From contig NZ_PQCF01000031.1 of assembly GCF_002964765.1 (NCBI RefSeq), forward strand, positions 119,659 to 183,658: a stretch of 64,000 nucleotides of DNA, read 5' to 3'. The notes under the pieces are model-generated. The model saw only the letters and a list, made by a program, of their open reading frames with translations, did not search any database and was not told the DNA's origin. Shown one piece after another: positions 17,547 to 25,371 of the stretch. The position numbers and the translations under genes were made by a program. This DNA is from Pseudoalteromonas sp. T1lg88. Its GTDB lineage: Bacteria > Pseudomonadota > Gammaproteobacteria > Enterobacterales > Alteromonadaceae. How positions within the stretch are numbered: position 1 is the stretch's first letter; every line of letters begins with the position of its first letter.

Positions 17547-18908
17547 TTAGTCGCTATGTGTTAGCTCAAGCTCGGCTTTTTCGCGCAAGGACTCGGGCAA
17601 CTCTTTTTGCACCGCCACACCCAGCTCCTTAAATTCATTGGCTTGCTTGATCAGATTGCCCTTACCGCTGTAGAGCTGAGAAAACGCCTTATCATAGGTT
17701 TCCCGCGCTTTATCAAGCTGTTTCCCCACTCCTTCCATAGACACTAAGAAGGAATTGAGCTTGCTATAGAAACGCTCCGCGCGTTTCGCCAGCTCCTGAG
17801 TGTGCTTGGATTGATCTTCAAAACGCCATAACTGTTTTACTATGTTCAAGCTGGTGAGCAAGGTAGTCGGGGTGGCCACCAGAATATTCTTTTCAATGGC
17901 GCGCTGATATAGGTCGGGTTGAAACTTAAGGGCTTCGACAAAGGCGCTTTCGATGGGCATAAACATGATCACCACCTCAGGCGAATTTAATTGCTCAAGG
18001 CGGTGGTAGTCCTTGCTCGCGAGCTCATTAATGCGCTCGCTCACCGCCTGCACATGCTCACCCAAGGCCTGCTGCGCTTCAAGCTCAGTTTGGGCATTCA
18101 CATAACGGGTGTAGGCGTTAAGGGATGTTTTCGCATCGATAACTATATGGCGCTGTTGCGGCAAATACACCACCACATCTGGACGCAATCGGCCAAGGGG
18201 TGAGTCGAAGCTTACCTCACGGCGATAATCCTGATTAAGGCGCAAACCGGCGCTGTCGAGCACGTTCTCCAGCATAAGTTCGCCCCAGTTACCCTGTGTC
18301 TTCTTTTGCCCCTGTAGCGCCGTAGAGAGCCTCTGCGCCTGCTCTGTGATCGATTGATTGAGCTTTTGCAGATGTTGCAGCTCGGTTTTCAATGCGGCTC
18401 TTTGCTGCAATTCCTGGGCGTGGATATGCTCCATCTTGTCGCGAAAGCCTTTGAGCTCCCCCTGCACCGGCTTAAGCAGCTGTTCCATATTTTCCTGGTT
18501 AAGGTGCTTAAACTGTTGCGACTTATCTTCAAAGACCTGATTAGCGAGTAGGGCAAATTCCTTTTTCAGGGTTTCTTTGGAATCTTGCAACAAGCTGAGT
18601 TGCTGCGCAAAGTGCGTTTCCTTTTGCTCCAGGGTTGCCTTGAGGGATTCATAGCGACCGTGTAACAAGATCACTTTTTGCTGCAATTGCTCGCCCTTTT
18701 CACGTTCGCTTGCCGCCTGACGGCTCAGCTCAGAGGTACGCGCTTCGGCGCCGTGCGCTTGCTGTTGCAGTTCATTGTTATGAGTCAACGCGGCGCGTAA
18801 ACGCCCTTGAACGCGCAACAATACAAAGGCCAAGGTCATCGAAGATAAAGCCAGCGCAGCAAGGGCGCCAAGCAACACAGGTGAGCTTTGGGAAAACAAG
18901 GAAAGCAT
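17547..18908 (-). CDS. rmuC: DNA recombination protein RmuC
   Basis: A 453-residue RmuC-family protein, described as limiting inversions and recombination at repeats and carrying a restriction-endonuclease-like core. An N-terminal membrane anchor (LLGALAALALSSMTLAFVLL) is followed by a long coiled coil (residues ~35-190). The RmuC core contains QGNWGELMLENVLDSAGL, LRPDVVVYLPQQRHIVIDAKTSLNAY (with the PD-(D/E)xK-like D...DAK pattern) and VATPTTLLTSLNIVKQLWRFE. It is monocistronic on the minus strand. Confidence 0.93.
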   Translation of the reverse strand: MLSLFSQSSPVLLGALAALALSSMTLAFVLLRVQGRLRAALTHNNELQQQAHGAEARTSELSRQAASEREKGEQLQQKVILLHGRYESLKATLEQKETHFAQQLSLLQDSKETLKKEFALLANQVFEDKSQQFKHLNQENMEQLLKPVQGELKGFRDKMEHIHAQELQQRAALKTELQHLQKLNQSITEQAQRLSTALQGQKKTQGNWGELMLENVLDSAGLRLNQDYRREVSFDSPLGRLRPDVVVYLPQQRHIVIDAKTSLNAYTRYVNAQTELEAQQALGEHVQAVSERINELASKDYHRLEQLNSPEVVIMFMPIESAFVEALKFQPDLYQRAIEKNILVATPTTLLTSLNIVKQLWRFEDQSKHTQELAKRAERFYSKLNSFLVSMEGVGKQLDKARETYDKAFSQLYSGKGNLIKQANEFKELGVAVQKELPESLREKAELELTHSD

Positions 18909-18979
18909 ATTGATCCCGCATTAATTATTGTTATGTATAGAGTGATAATACCAATTTTATCAGGAAAGTAAGTATCTAG

Positions 18980-19046
18980 GTCGGTGCTCTGCGCCGACAC
19001 CTCAACAAAATCATACTTTTATCGGGATAAATCCCGACCTACAACG
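18980..19046. repeat. REP-like hairpins related to the 56.6-kb tandem array
   Basis: GGTCGGTGCTCTGCGCCGAC and TCGGGATAAATCCCGACCT hairpins lie between rmuC and the SNF2 gene. The AGGTCGG/CCGACCTAC words also form the tandem repeats at 56633-57224, suggesting one dispersed family. Confidence 0.45.
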
Positions 19047-19066
19047 GCTTTTCGGCAATTTCAGGC

Positions 19067-19096
19067 AAAAAAAAGCCAGCTAAATCAAGCTGGCCT
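19067..19096 (-). terminator. Terminator of the SNF2 helicase gene
   Basis: On the minus strand, GGCCAGC-TTGATTTA-GCTGGCTTTTTTTT: a stem with an eight-T tail ~90 bp after the stop codon at 19188. Confidence 0.75.
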
Positions 19097-19187
19097 TAAA
19101 ATCATAATAATCAGGGAAATCAACATAGGGTGCTTGCATCGCAAGCATAATAGTAGAGTCCCGGTGCGGGAGAAAGTTCAGGAAAAT

Positions 19188-22100
19188 TTAAACTTTTTCT
19201 TCTTTTTCTAGATTCAGCATTTCAAGCAGTTGATTATCATCAATTTTTTTATCTGATAATAAACTACCATTGAGGAACTCATCCACCAGGTGGCGTTTCT
19301 TCTCGGCCAGGGCCTGTACCTGTTGCTCTACAGAATCCGCCAAGATCAGCTTATAAACGAATACCGAGCGGTCTTGCCCCATGCGATAGGCTCGGTCTGT
19401 AGCCTGGTGCTCCACCGCCGGGTTCCACCAGGGGTCGAAGTGGATCACGGTATCCGCCTGAGTCAGGTTTAAACCGCTGCCACCGGCCTTTAAACTGATC
19501 AAAAACACCCGCTTACGTGCTTGTTGGAAGTCATCAACCTGACGCTGGCGGTCTCGGGTTTGCCCGGTCAGTAACGCATAGTCTATGCCCATATCCTGTA
19601 ACTGCGCGCCAATAAGGCTGAGCATGGAAGTAAACTGGCTGAAAATAATCACATGATGCTCTTGCTCCAGCATCTGGGGTAAATGGGTTTGCAACCATTG
19701 CAACTTGGCACTGCCGCCTTGATAACTAGGGTCAACCAGCCCCGGGTGACAGCAAATTTGCCTTAGTTTTAGCAGCGCATCGAGAAACTGCAACTTGCTT
19801 TTGCCAATGCCCTGAGTGGAAACCAGATGACTGAGCTTTTGGTGCAGGGCGCTGTGATAGCCCTGATACACATGGGCTTGATCTTCAAGCATATCGAGCT
19901 GTTTAACCAACTCGGTTTTGCTCGGCAGTTCGCTCAGCACATCTGCCTTGGCACGGCGCAGTAAATAGGGGCGTACCGCTTCTTTAAGGGCATTTTTACC
20001 CGTTTGTTCAAGGTCTAAAAAGTTCGCCTTAAACTGGTTATCAGAGCCAAGCAAGCTAGGCATGGCAAAATCGAATACGGATTTAAGCTCTAGCAGGTTG
20101 TTTTCAAAGGGGGTGCCGCTCAAGGCAAGACGAAATTGTCCCCTTAGTTGCTTAACCTTTTGACTAAGCTGAGACTGAGCGTTTTTAATGGCCTGCGCTT
20201 CGTCCAAGACCAGGGTGTGATATTCAACCCCATGATAAAAGGCAAAGTCGCGTTTAAACAGGGTATAAGTAGTGATGAGCACCTCATACTTGGCCAACTG
20301 CTGCAACATGATGGTTCTGTTATTGCCAGCTACCACCTGTACCGACAATTGTGGGCAAAAGCGCTTAATCTCGTTACACCAGTTACCAATCAAACTGGTA
20401 GGGCAGAGGATCAGATGTGGTCGACCGGCACGGGGTTTCAGGGTACTGAGATAGGCAATGACCTGCAGGGTTTTACCCAGGCCCATATCATCGGCGAGCA
20501 CGGCGCCTAGCCCCTGCAAGGAAAGCAGTTGCAGCCAGTTGACTCCGGCTTGCTGATACTCTCGCAATTGTACATTGGGCGCCAGTTTAACCGGCTGCAA
20601 TGAACTCAAAGTAGGCTTTTGTAATAAGGGTGCCAAAGAGGTTGCAACCGATAACTGCCAGTGAGCTTGCTCGGTTAACTGGGGATACAGGCTGCGCGGA
20701 ATGGAACAAATACTTTTCTCTTTAGCGCTGGCAAAACGTTGCAGATAACTGAGCATCAGTTTTGCGGCCTCACTAGTTATGACACATAACTGGCCGTCAC
20801 ATTCTAAATAACAATAATGAGCACTGTAGTTGGCATTATTAGCCAGTTGTTCGGCGCTTAAAATAAAGACCTTTTGCTTGTGGTGCAACTCAAAGCGCAC
20901 TAGGAAACGATGTCCCTGAAGCTTATCGATAACCAGATGGGGTGTCAGCACAGCGCTGGTTTGCTGGCGCTGACGTGGCAAGGAAATCACCTTTCCTCCC
21001 AAGTTCTGAACCTCTTGCTCAAGCTCAAAGAGCCATTGCTGCTCTTGCAAGGTGTCGGCAATAATTACTTGATACTCTTGCTGTAAAGGCCCTTTACATG
21101 GCTCAAGACCTAAATTGGCCAGGCTGGCCTGAGTTGGTGCTTGTCCTTCAACGGCAATAAGATAAGGCGCAGATGTGCGCATAAAGCGCAGGGTAAAGCC
21201 TAGCTTAGGCTTTTTTTTTTCGCCTTTGCTCAACGAAAGGGCGAGCTCATCGTCAAGACGCTGTGACAAGGCACTAACATCTTCCTCATTCACCTCAGGA
21301 AAGTGTGCCAACTGTTTGATCTGCGAGCCAGACAGATGGGTATGCAAGGCCACTATCTGATTCTTGCTGCTATCAAGGTAGTAGGGCGGGGCGGTATTAA
21401 ATACTCTGTCGGCATCAAAGTCGGCGATATTGCAGGTTAATTTCGCCTTGCCCTCATGGCGTATCCACTGATATTGCAGCTGCTGCGGCTTACCCAAAAG
21501 CAGAGGCTGGCGCTGCTTTTCAAAAAACAGACGGGCGCGGGCAAGTAATTGCACCAAGGCACGGGCGCCCCAGTGCCCATAAAGCAGGGCTTGTCCGGGG
21601 AGGTTTTGCGAGCGTATCCAGCTAAACAGACGAAAATCGCCTTCATCAAGCCCTTTTGGGGTAACCTGAGTATGGCTTTGCTGCTCGCTCAGCGCTCGGC
21701 CCTGAGACTGCAAACCCGCTTCGGTATTGGGTGCCATCTTGGCCTGAAGTTGAAGTTCGTTCTGATGTGGGTGCAGCTCGAATAACAAAACCTGTTGCTG
21801 GCCTTCGGCTGGCTCGCTGTCATGCTGAGCCAAAACACAAAACCAATCATCTATTTGATATTGGTGAGCAAATTCGCCCTGACTTTGGAGTTTGAGTTGC
21901 AGTAAGGCGCTGGCCACATGCTTACAGCGCACCTTGGCCTGACAGCTACAATGGGCTTCTATCTGAGTGTGCTCGCCAAACTGAAGCTGGATATGCTGAT
22001 CATAGGTGGTACCGTCATCGTCAAGCACCTGAGCCTCGATACGGCTGTAGTCCTCGTTGCTTTTTACCCAAAGCACTTGCTCATCACGCAGCATTTGCTG

Positions 22101-22229
22101 GGCGCGACTGTAAACCCCCTTGCTAAATAGCTGCTTCAGCGCCTGCTCGGACAATGGCAAAGGAGCTGGCTCGGCATTGATCTCGGCAAAGACTGCGAGC
22201 AAATCCTCTTTAGTAAACGATGCGGCCAT
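19188..22229 (-). CDS. SWIM-domain SNF2/Rad54-family DNA helicase-like ATPase
   Basis: A ~1013-residue double-stranded-DNA translocase. The SWIM zinc-finger signature CSCQAKVRCKHVASALLQL sits near residue 95. A SNF2 ATPase occupies the C-terminal half: motif I DDMGLGKTLQVIAYL, motif II DEAQ in LDEAQAIKN, motif III LALSGTPFENNLLELKSVFDF, and helicase C-lobe motifs VIIFSQFTSMLSLIGAQL, LISLKAGGSGLNLTQAD and ATDRAYRMGQDRSVFVYKL. Bacterial members of this architecture are thought to act in transcription recycling or DNA repair; the function here is unproven. The ATG ending at 22229 is preferred over a non-ATG start four codons upstream. It lies downstream of parB on the same strand but is separated from it by a terminator. 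Confidence 0.93.
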   Translation of the reverse strand: MAASFTKEDLLAVFAEINAEPAPLPLSEQALKQLFSKGVYSRAQQMLRDEQVLWVKSNEDYSRIEAQVLDDDGTTYDQHIQLQFGEHTQIEAHCSCQAKVRCKHVASALLQLKLQSQGEFAHQYQIDDWFCVLAQHDSEPAEGQQQVLLFELHPHQNELQLQAKMAPNTEAGLQSQGRALSEQQSHTQVTPKGLDEGDFRLFSWIRSQNLPGQALLYGHWGARALVQLLARARLFFEKQRQPLLLGKPQQLQYQWIRHEGKAKLTCNIADFDADRVFNTAPPYYLDSSKNQIVALHTHLSGSQIKQLAHFPEVNEEDVSALSQRLDDELALSLSKGEKKKPKLGFTLRFMRTSAPYLIAVEGQAPTQASLANLGLEPCKGPLQQEYQVIIADTLQEQQWLFELEQEVQNLGGKVISLPRQRQQTSAVLTPHLVIDKLQGHRFLVRFELHHKQKVFILSAEQLANNANYSAHYCYLECDGQLCVITSEAAKLMLSYLQRFASAKEKSICSIPRSLYPQLTEQAHWQLSVATSLAPLLQKPTLSSLQPVKLAPNVQLREYQQAGVNWLQLLSLQGLGAVLADDMGLGKTLQVIAYLSTLKPRAGRPHLILCPTSLIGNWCNEIKRFCPQLSVQVVAGNNRTIMLQQLAKYEVLITTYTLFKRDFAFYHGVEYHTLVLDEAQAIKNAQSQLSQKVKQLRGQFRLALSGTPFENNLLELKSVFDFAMPSLLGSDNQFKANFLDLEQTGKNALKEAVRPYLLRRAKADVLSELPSKTELVKQLDMLEDQAHVYQGYHSALHQKLSHLVSTQGIGKSKLQFLDALLKLRQICCHPGLVDPSYQGGSAKLQWLQTHLPQMLEQEHHVIIFSQFTSMLSLIGAQLQDMGIDYALLTGQTRDRQRQVDDFQQARKRVFLISLKAGGSGLNLTQADTVIHFDPWWNPAVEHQATDRAYRMGQDRSVFVYKLILADSVEQQVQALAEKKRHLVDEFLNGSLLSDKKIDDNQLLEMLNLEKEEKV
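22109..22125. repeat. Half-conserved candidate parS inside the SNF2 gene
   Basis: TGTAAACCCCCTTGCTA keeps the left arm and the C5 core of the 17-mer palindrome, but the right arm is degraded. Weak. Confidence 0.25.
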
Positions 22230-22320
22230 GGTCCAACCCAACTACTGAAATAGGCCAGTATATCGCTTTTCGACATGGTGAAAAAGCCCCAGAGCGTGGA
22301 ACTCAGGCGAATTGAGGGCA

Positions 22321-22350
22321 TAAAAAAGCCCGGTTCAAAGCCCAGGCTTA
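22321..22350 (-). terminator. Terminator of the parAB operon
   Basis: On the minus strand, AGCCTGG-GCTTTGAA-CCGGGCTTTTTT: a 7-bp stem with one G-U pair and a T-run, ~20 bp after the parB stop. Confidence 0.7.
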
Positions 22351-22371
22351 AAAACAACAAGGCAAAGTAGC

Positions 22372-23337
22372 TTAATTAAAACTTTCCAGCATTTTAGCCA
22401 GTTGCATAAAGCGCTTCTCTGTCATTATCTTATTGTCGATCCTGATCGTTAGATCACCATTTTTACTGTGTTTTTGGATCCGCACAAAGTCATTGGCGAG
22501 TTTAATGTCCTCGTTGCGCTTTGTCCCTTGCGGCGCTTCACACAGGTATTTGGTTACCGCAAGCGCAGCCTTGTCGTCGCTATCGAAGCCGGTTTGTGCA
22601 AATTGGGCACGGCAATCGGCAACACGTTCGTTAAAGGCACTGCCGTCTTTATCTTGCGCCTGGATAAGCTTCTTAGCCACTTCACGGCCAACATGGTTGG
22701 CAGTAGGGTAGAGCGCCAACACATCCTTAGGAAGGCATTCAAAGGCTTTAATGGCATCGGCAATGGCTGTATGTGAAACACCTTCTAACTGAGCGATTTC
22801 GCGATACGAGCCCTTTTTACCCTGCTCCTTCAACTCTTCACGCGTCGATGCATAGGCCTGGCCCAGCTCCCATAAACTAGGAGCTATATATTGATCCGAA
22901 GAAACCGCGAGGATCTTCGCATCTTCATCGTTAAAATCGCTGGAGCTTAATACCAGATAATCCGCCGGTGCCAGCATACAAGCCTTACGACGACGCGAGC
23001 CGGCCAAAACCAAAAGCTCACCATTCTGCTCCCAAGCCAGTGCTGGGTGCTGGTTACGGCCATCATCGCGAATGGCAGGAAGAATATCGGCCACCGACTT
23101 TTCTGTCAGGAGCGCCTGGACACGGCGGTTCTTGCCGTAGACCTTGGTGCGTTGTTCAATATCTTTATGGGCAATCACCTGGCAAGTGAGGCGAATGGTG
23201 CGCTTAGGATCGCTCGGCGCCGGCATACTGATCACATCCCCGGCCTGAGCTTGGGCCAGTAATTGATCCAGGCTGCTACTTTCTACTGCGGTTGCAAACG
23301 GGTCTATGCGAGTGTCGTTCTTACGTTTCTTTGCCAT
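22372..23337 (-). CDS. parB: Partition protein ParB (plasmid/chromid type)
   Basis: A 321-residue DNA-binding partition protein that should load on parS and be moved by ParA. The N-terminal ~60 residues are linker-like. A ParB/Srx-type NTPase region follows (EKSVADILPAIRDDGRNQHPALAW, LVLAGSRRRKACML, where GSRRRKA is the box II GERR-like motif). The helix-turn-helix SYREIAQLEGVSHTAIADAIKAFECLPKDVL comes next, and the C-terminal ~80 residues are the dimerisation part. It is the second gene of the parAB operon (9-bp gap). Its type resembles plasmid and secondary-chromosome ParBs rather than the primary-chromosome protein. No universal TGTTTCACGTGAAACA parS was seen in the window; TGTAAA-G5-TTTACA is the local candidate. 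Confidence 0.88.
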   Translation of the reverse strand: MAKKRKNDTRIDPFATAVESSSLDQLLAQAQAGDVISMPAPSDPKRTIRLTCQVIAHKDIEQRTKVYGKNRRVQALLTEKSVADILPAIRDDGRNQHPALAWEQNGELLVLAGSRRRKACMLAPADYLVLSSSDFNDEDAKILAVSSDQYIAPSLWELGQAYASTREELKEQGKKGSYREIAQLEGVSHTAIADAIKAFECLPKDVLALYPTANHVGREVAKKLIQAQDKDGSAFNERVADCRAQFAQTGFDSDDKAALAVTKYLCEAPQGTKRNEDIKLANDFVRIQKHSKNGDLTIRIDNKIMTEKRFMQLAKMLESFN

Positions 23338-23346
23338 GATAATGCC

Positions 23347-24585
23347 TTACTGTGCTGCCTTAAGTTGTGATTGTGTCGATGCCCAGTTGGAACGAATAAG
23401 CATTTCTAATTCATCAACCACGTCTTTCACGTTTTCCTGAGCCTTAACCAAGGACTCTCGGCTAGCCAAACTGTCAGAGGTTTTCTGATCGAAAATGGTG
23501 TTGAACGACGAAGAGCTTGCGGTAATTGCACTGCTATGGTTTATCGGATAGCTCATTACCTGACGACCGAACGCAGAGCGCACATCTTTAACTATGTCGC
23601 GTTGGGAATGGTTGCCTTTAACATAGTTGGTAACCAGGAACTGCATAAAGTCCCAACCATCATGACCTAGGGCGGCCACGGTGTGATAAATCTCACCCAG
23701 GCGCTTAAGGTATTTATTGTTCGCATCAAAGTCGACCGCTTCCGGGTGCACCGGGATAAGCATCGCAGTTGAGGCCATTAATGCGTTGTAAAACATAAAG
23801 TTAAGTGATGGTGCCGTGTCGATCAAAATAATATCGAATTGATCCTGTACCGGCTCAATGACCTTTTCCAATAACTTATGGTAATGGCGCGTTTGCCCAT
23901 AATCACCACTTTCACGCAGTGCCGTTGCTGTCTCATGCTCGAAGTAAAAATCATCCATGCCCGATGGCAAGATGCGAATATTAGGGATATGGGTTTTCAA
24001 AAATGCATCGCTGACAATCCCTTCCCAGGTTTCGTTTTCGTCAAGCTCGATACAATCACGCATCAGGTCACCCACAGTTATAGGATCGGGTTCACCCGGT
24101 GGGAAAAAGCTTGATGAGGATCCTTGCGGATCTAAATCGATAATGCCAATGCGGTAACGTTTAATATTCGTGGTTGCAAGTGCGGCGGCGATGTTAACCA
24201 TACTGGTGGTTTTACCACATCCACCTTTCAGTGAGTTAATAACAATAACCTGAAGTTTATCATCAACTTGACGATGATCGGCATCAATGCCCATTACTTC
24301 GGCCATGCGATAGATGTTCGCTAATGTGTAGGCATAATGACCATTGGCACCACGGCGAATTTCAATGTGATCGAAATCACCCTGATCATGACGTCGTTTT
24401 AAGGTACGGTTATTACAACCTAATAGATCGGCGGCGGCCTTTTGGGTATAGGTTCGAAGCTCTTTCTCTTCTGCTTTGAGATGGGCTCGATAATGTTGAA
24501 TACGTCCTTCGAGTGACTTTTCAGCAACATCGGCCGTAGCCTTAAGTAACTGGTAGGTTCTTAGCGCACTTTGTTTTATTGTCAT
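23347..24585 (-). CDS. parA: Partition ATPase ParA (type Ia, with N-terminal HTH)
   Basis: A 412-residue Walker-type ATPase that segregates the replicon. Residues ~1-105 carry a MerR-like helix-turn-helix (KAAADLLGCNNRTLKRRHDQGDF). This is the feature of P1-type (Ia) ParA proteins that also repress their own operon. The deviant Walker A is SLKGGCGKTTSMVNIAAAL, followed by IGIIDLDPQGSSSSFF and DIILIDTAPSLNFMFYNALMAS (A' and B motifs) and VTNYVKGNHSQRDIV. Its promoter faces the origin, so autoregulation probably acts in the AT-rich region just upstream of 24585. An AGGGATG ribosome-binding site precedes the ATG. Confidence 0.93.
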   Translation of the reverse strand: MTIKQSALRTYQLLKATADVAEKSLEGRIQHYRAHLKAEEKELRTYTQKAAADLLGCNNRTLKRRHDQGDFDHIEIRRGANGHYAYTLANIYRMAEVMGIDADHRQVDDKLQVIVINSLKGGCGKTTSMVNIAAALATTNIKRYRIGIIDLDPQGSSSSFFPPGEPDPITVGDLMRDCIELDENETWEGIVSDAFLKTHIPNIRILPSGMDDFYFEHETATALRESGDYGQTRHYHKLLEKVIEPVQDQFDIILIDTAPSLNFMFYNALMASTAMLIPVHPEAVDFDANNKYLKRLGEIYHTVAALGHDGWDFMQFLVTNYVKGNHSQRDIVKDVRSAFGRQVMSYPINHSSAITASSSSFNTIFDQKTSDSLASRESLVKAQENVKDVVDELEMLIRSNWASTQSQLKAAQ

Positions 24586-24892
24586 ACTTGCATCCCTAAG
24601 TTTAAGCCATGAGTATAATGTCCACTTCTTTAGCTGTAAACATATATTTTAGGCGACATTGCATTAAAAACAAGAAAGACATTTTGATTGAAAACTTCCT
24701 ATAAGGTAATAACTAGATTAGATTCGTTTAAATATATAGGTATATAAAGGCTAAGGCAGGAAATATCTATTATAACTAATTGTTTTTTAATGATATTGCT
24801 ACTTTTCTTAGATCATCATTTTACTTGGTATAGATCTGATTCCTACCAAGTCATGGATCAGCATTATAGTAAGTGAAAATCTTCGCTTTAAG

Positions 24893-24901
24893 TTATGCAC
24901 A
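24893..24901 (+). promoter_or_regulatory. DnaA box 1
   Basis: TTATGCACA, an exact match to TTATNCACA, within the iteron array. Confidence 0.8.
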
Positions 24902-24969
24902 GCTTACGTACAAGGTTACTCACAAAAACACCGGGTTAGATCATTTTTTTACTAACCATTTGCTCCTAG

Positions 24970-24978
24970 TTATACACA
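24970..24978 (+). promoter_or_regulatory. DnaA box 2
   Basis: TTATACACA, an exact match to the consensus, same orientation as box 1. Confidence 0.8.
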
Positions 24979-25064
24979 TAATCAGGTAACTAAAGCACTG
25001 ATATCTAGGTAAAGATCTGATCTTTACCAGCTATAGATCAGATCTCTACCAAGCGCTCGCCCAG

Positions 25065-25073
25065 TTATACACA
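25065..25073 (+). promoter_or_regulatory. DnaA box 3
   Basis: TTATACACA, an exact match in the same orientation. The three boxes are spaced 77 and 95 bp apart and alternate with iterons. Confidence 0.8.
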
Positions 25074-25321
25074 AGGCTGGCGTTTACAAGACCAATAATG
25101 GCCAAAAAAACAGCGATTTTTTAAATGAAAGAACAAAAATACAAAAAATCTGATGCCGCACTTGGTAAAAAGATGATCTATAACCCGTGAGTTAATAAAA
25201 ATCTGATCCCAAAAGTTTCAAACTGAACGTTTAATCGCCTAAGGTTAGTAAAAAAGTGATCCAAACCATGAAACTCGAACTTGGATCAGTTTTTTACTAA
25301 CATAGATGATTAACTTTTTTC

Positions 25322-25340
25322 GTATTATGTGTTGATATTA
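25322..25340 (+). promoter_or_regulatory. Weak Ter-like sequence at the origin/rep boundary
   Basis: GTATTATGTGTTGATATTA matches 11 of the 13 core bases (GTATGATGTGTTC) of the three Ter-like sites around tus, in the orientation predicted to stop rightward forks. It could be chance. Confidence 0.3.
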
Positions 25341-25371
25341 CCTTTGGCATCGATAGCAATGGAAAATAACA

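Larger units (their letters stand above)
24811..25301. repeat. Origin iteron array (18-mers, both orientations)
   Basis: Clear copies: 24833-24850 + (GATCTGATTCCTACCAAG), 24939-24956 + (GATCATTTTTTTACTAAC), 25005-25022 -, 25014-25031 + (GATCTGATCTTTACCAGC), 25036-25053 + (GATCAGATCTCTACCAAG), 25161-25178 - (CTTGGTAAAAAGATGATC), 25191-25208 - (GTTAATAAAAATCTGATC), 25244-25261 - (GTTAGTAAAAAAGTGATC) and 25284-25301 + (GATCAGTTTTTTACTAAC). Weaker copies: 24811-24828, 24824-24841 (-) and 24856-24873. Two pairs (24824/24833 and 25005/25014) overlap head-to-head with a 9-bp offset, and 25009-25029 is a near-perfect palindrome. Confidence 0.85.
24586..25371. other. Replication origin region between parA and rep
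   Basis: A 786-bp gap between the divergent parA and rep genes. It comprises an AT-rich leader (24601-24810), about a dozen iterons (24811-25301), three perfect DnaA boxes and a dense set of GATC Dam sites. The combination of initiator gene, iterons, DnaA boxes, Dam sites, AT-rich DNA and parAB is the standard layout of an iteron-controlled plasmid or chromid origin. A weak Ter-like sequence (25322-25340) sits between the last iteron and rep. Confidence 0.88.

Noticed and set aside
22372..25371. Universal chromosomal parS (TGTTTCACGTGAAACA)
   Set aside because: Not seen in the par-origin region or elsewhere in the window.
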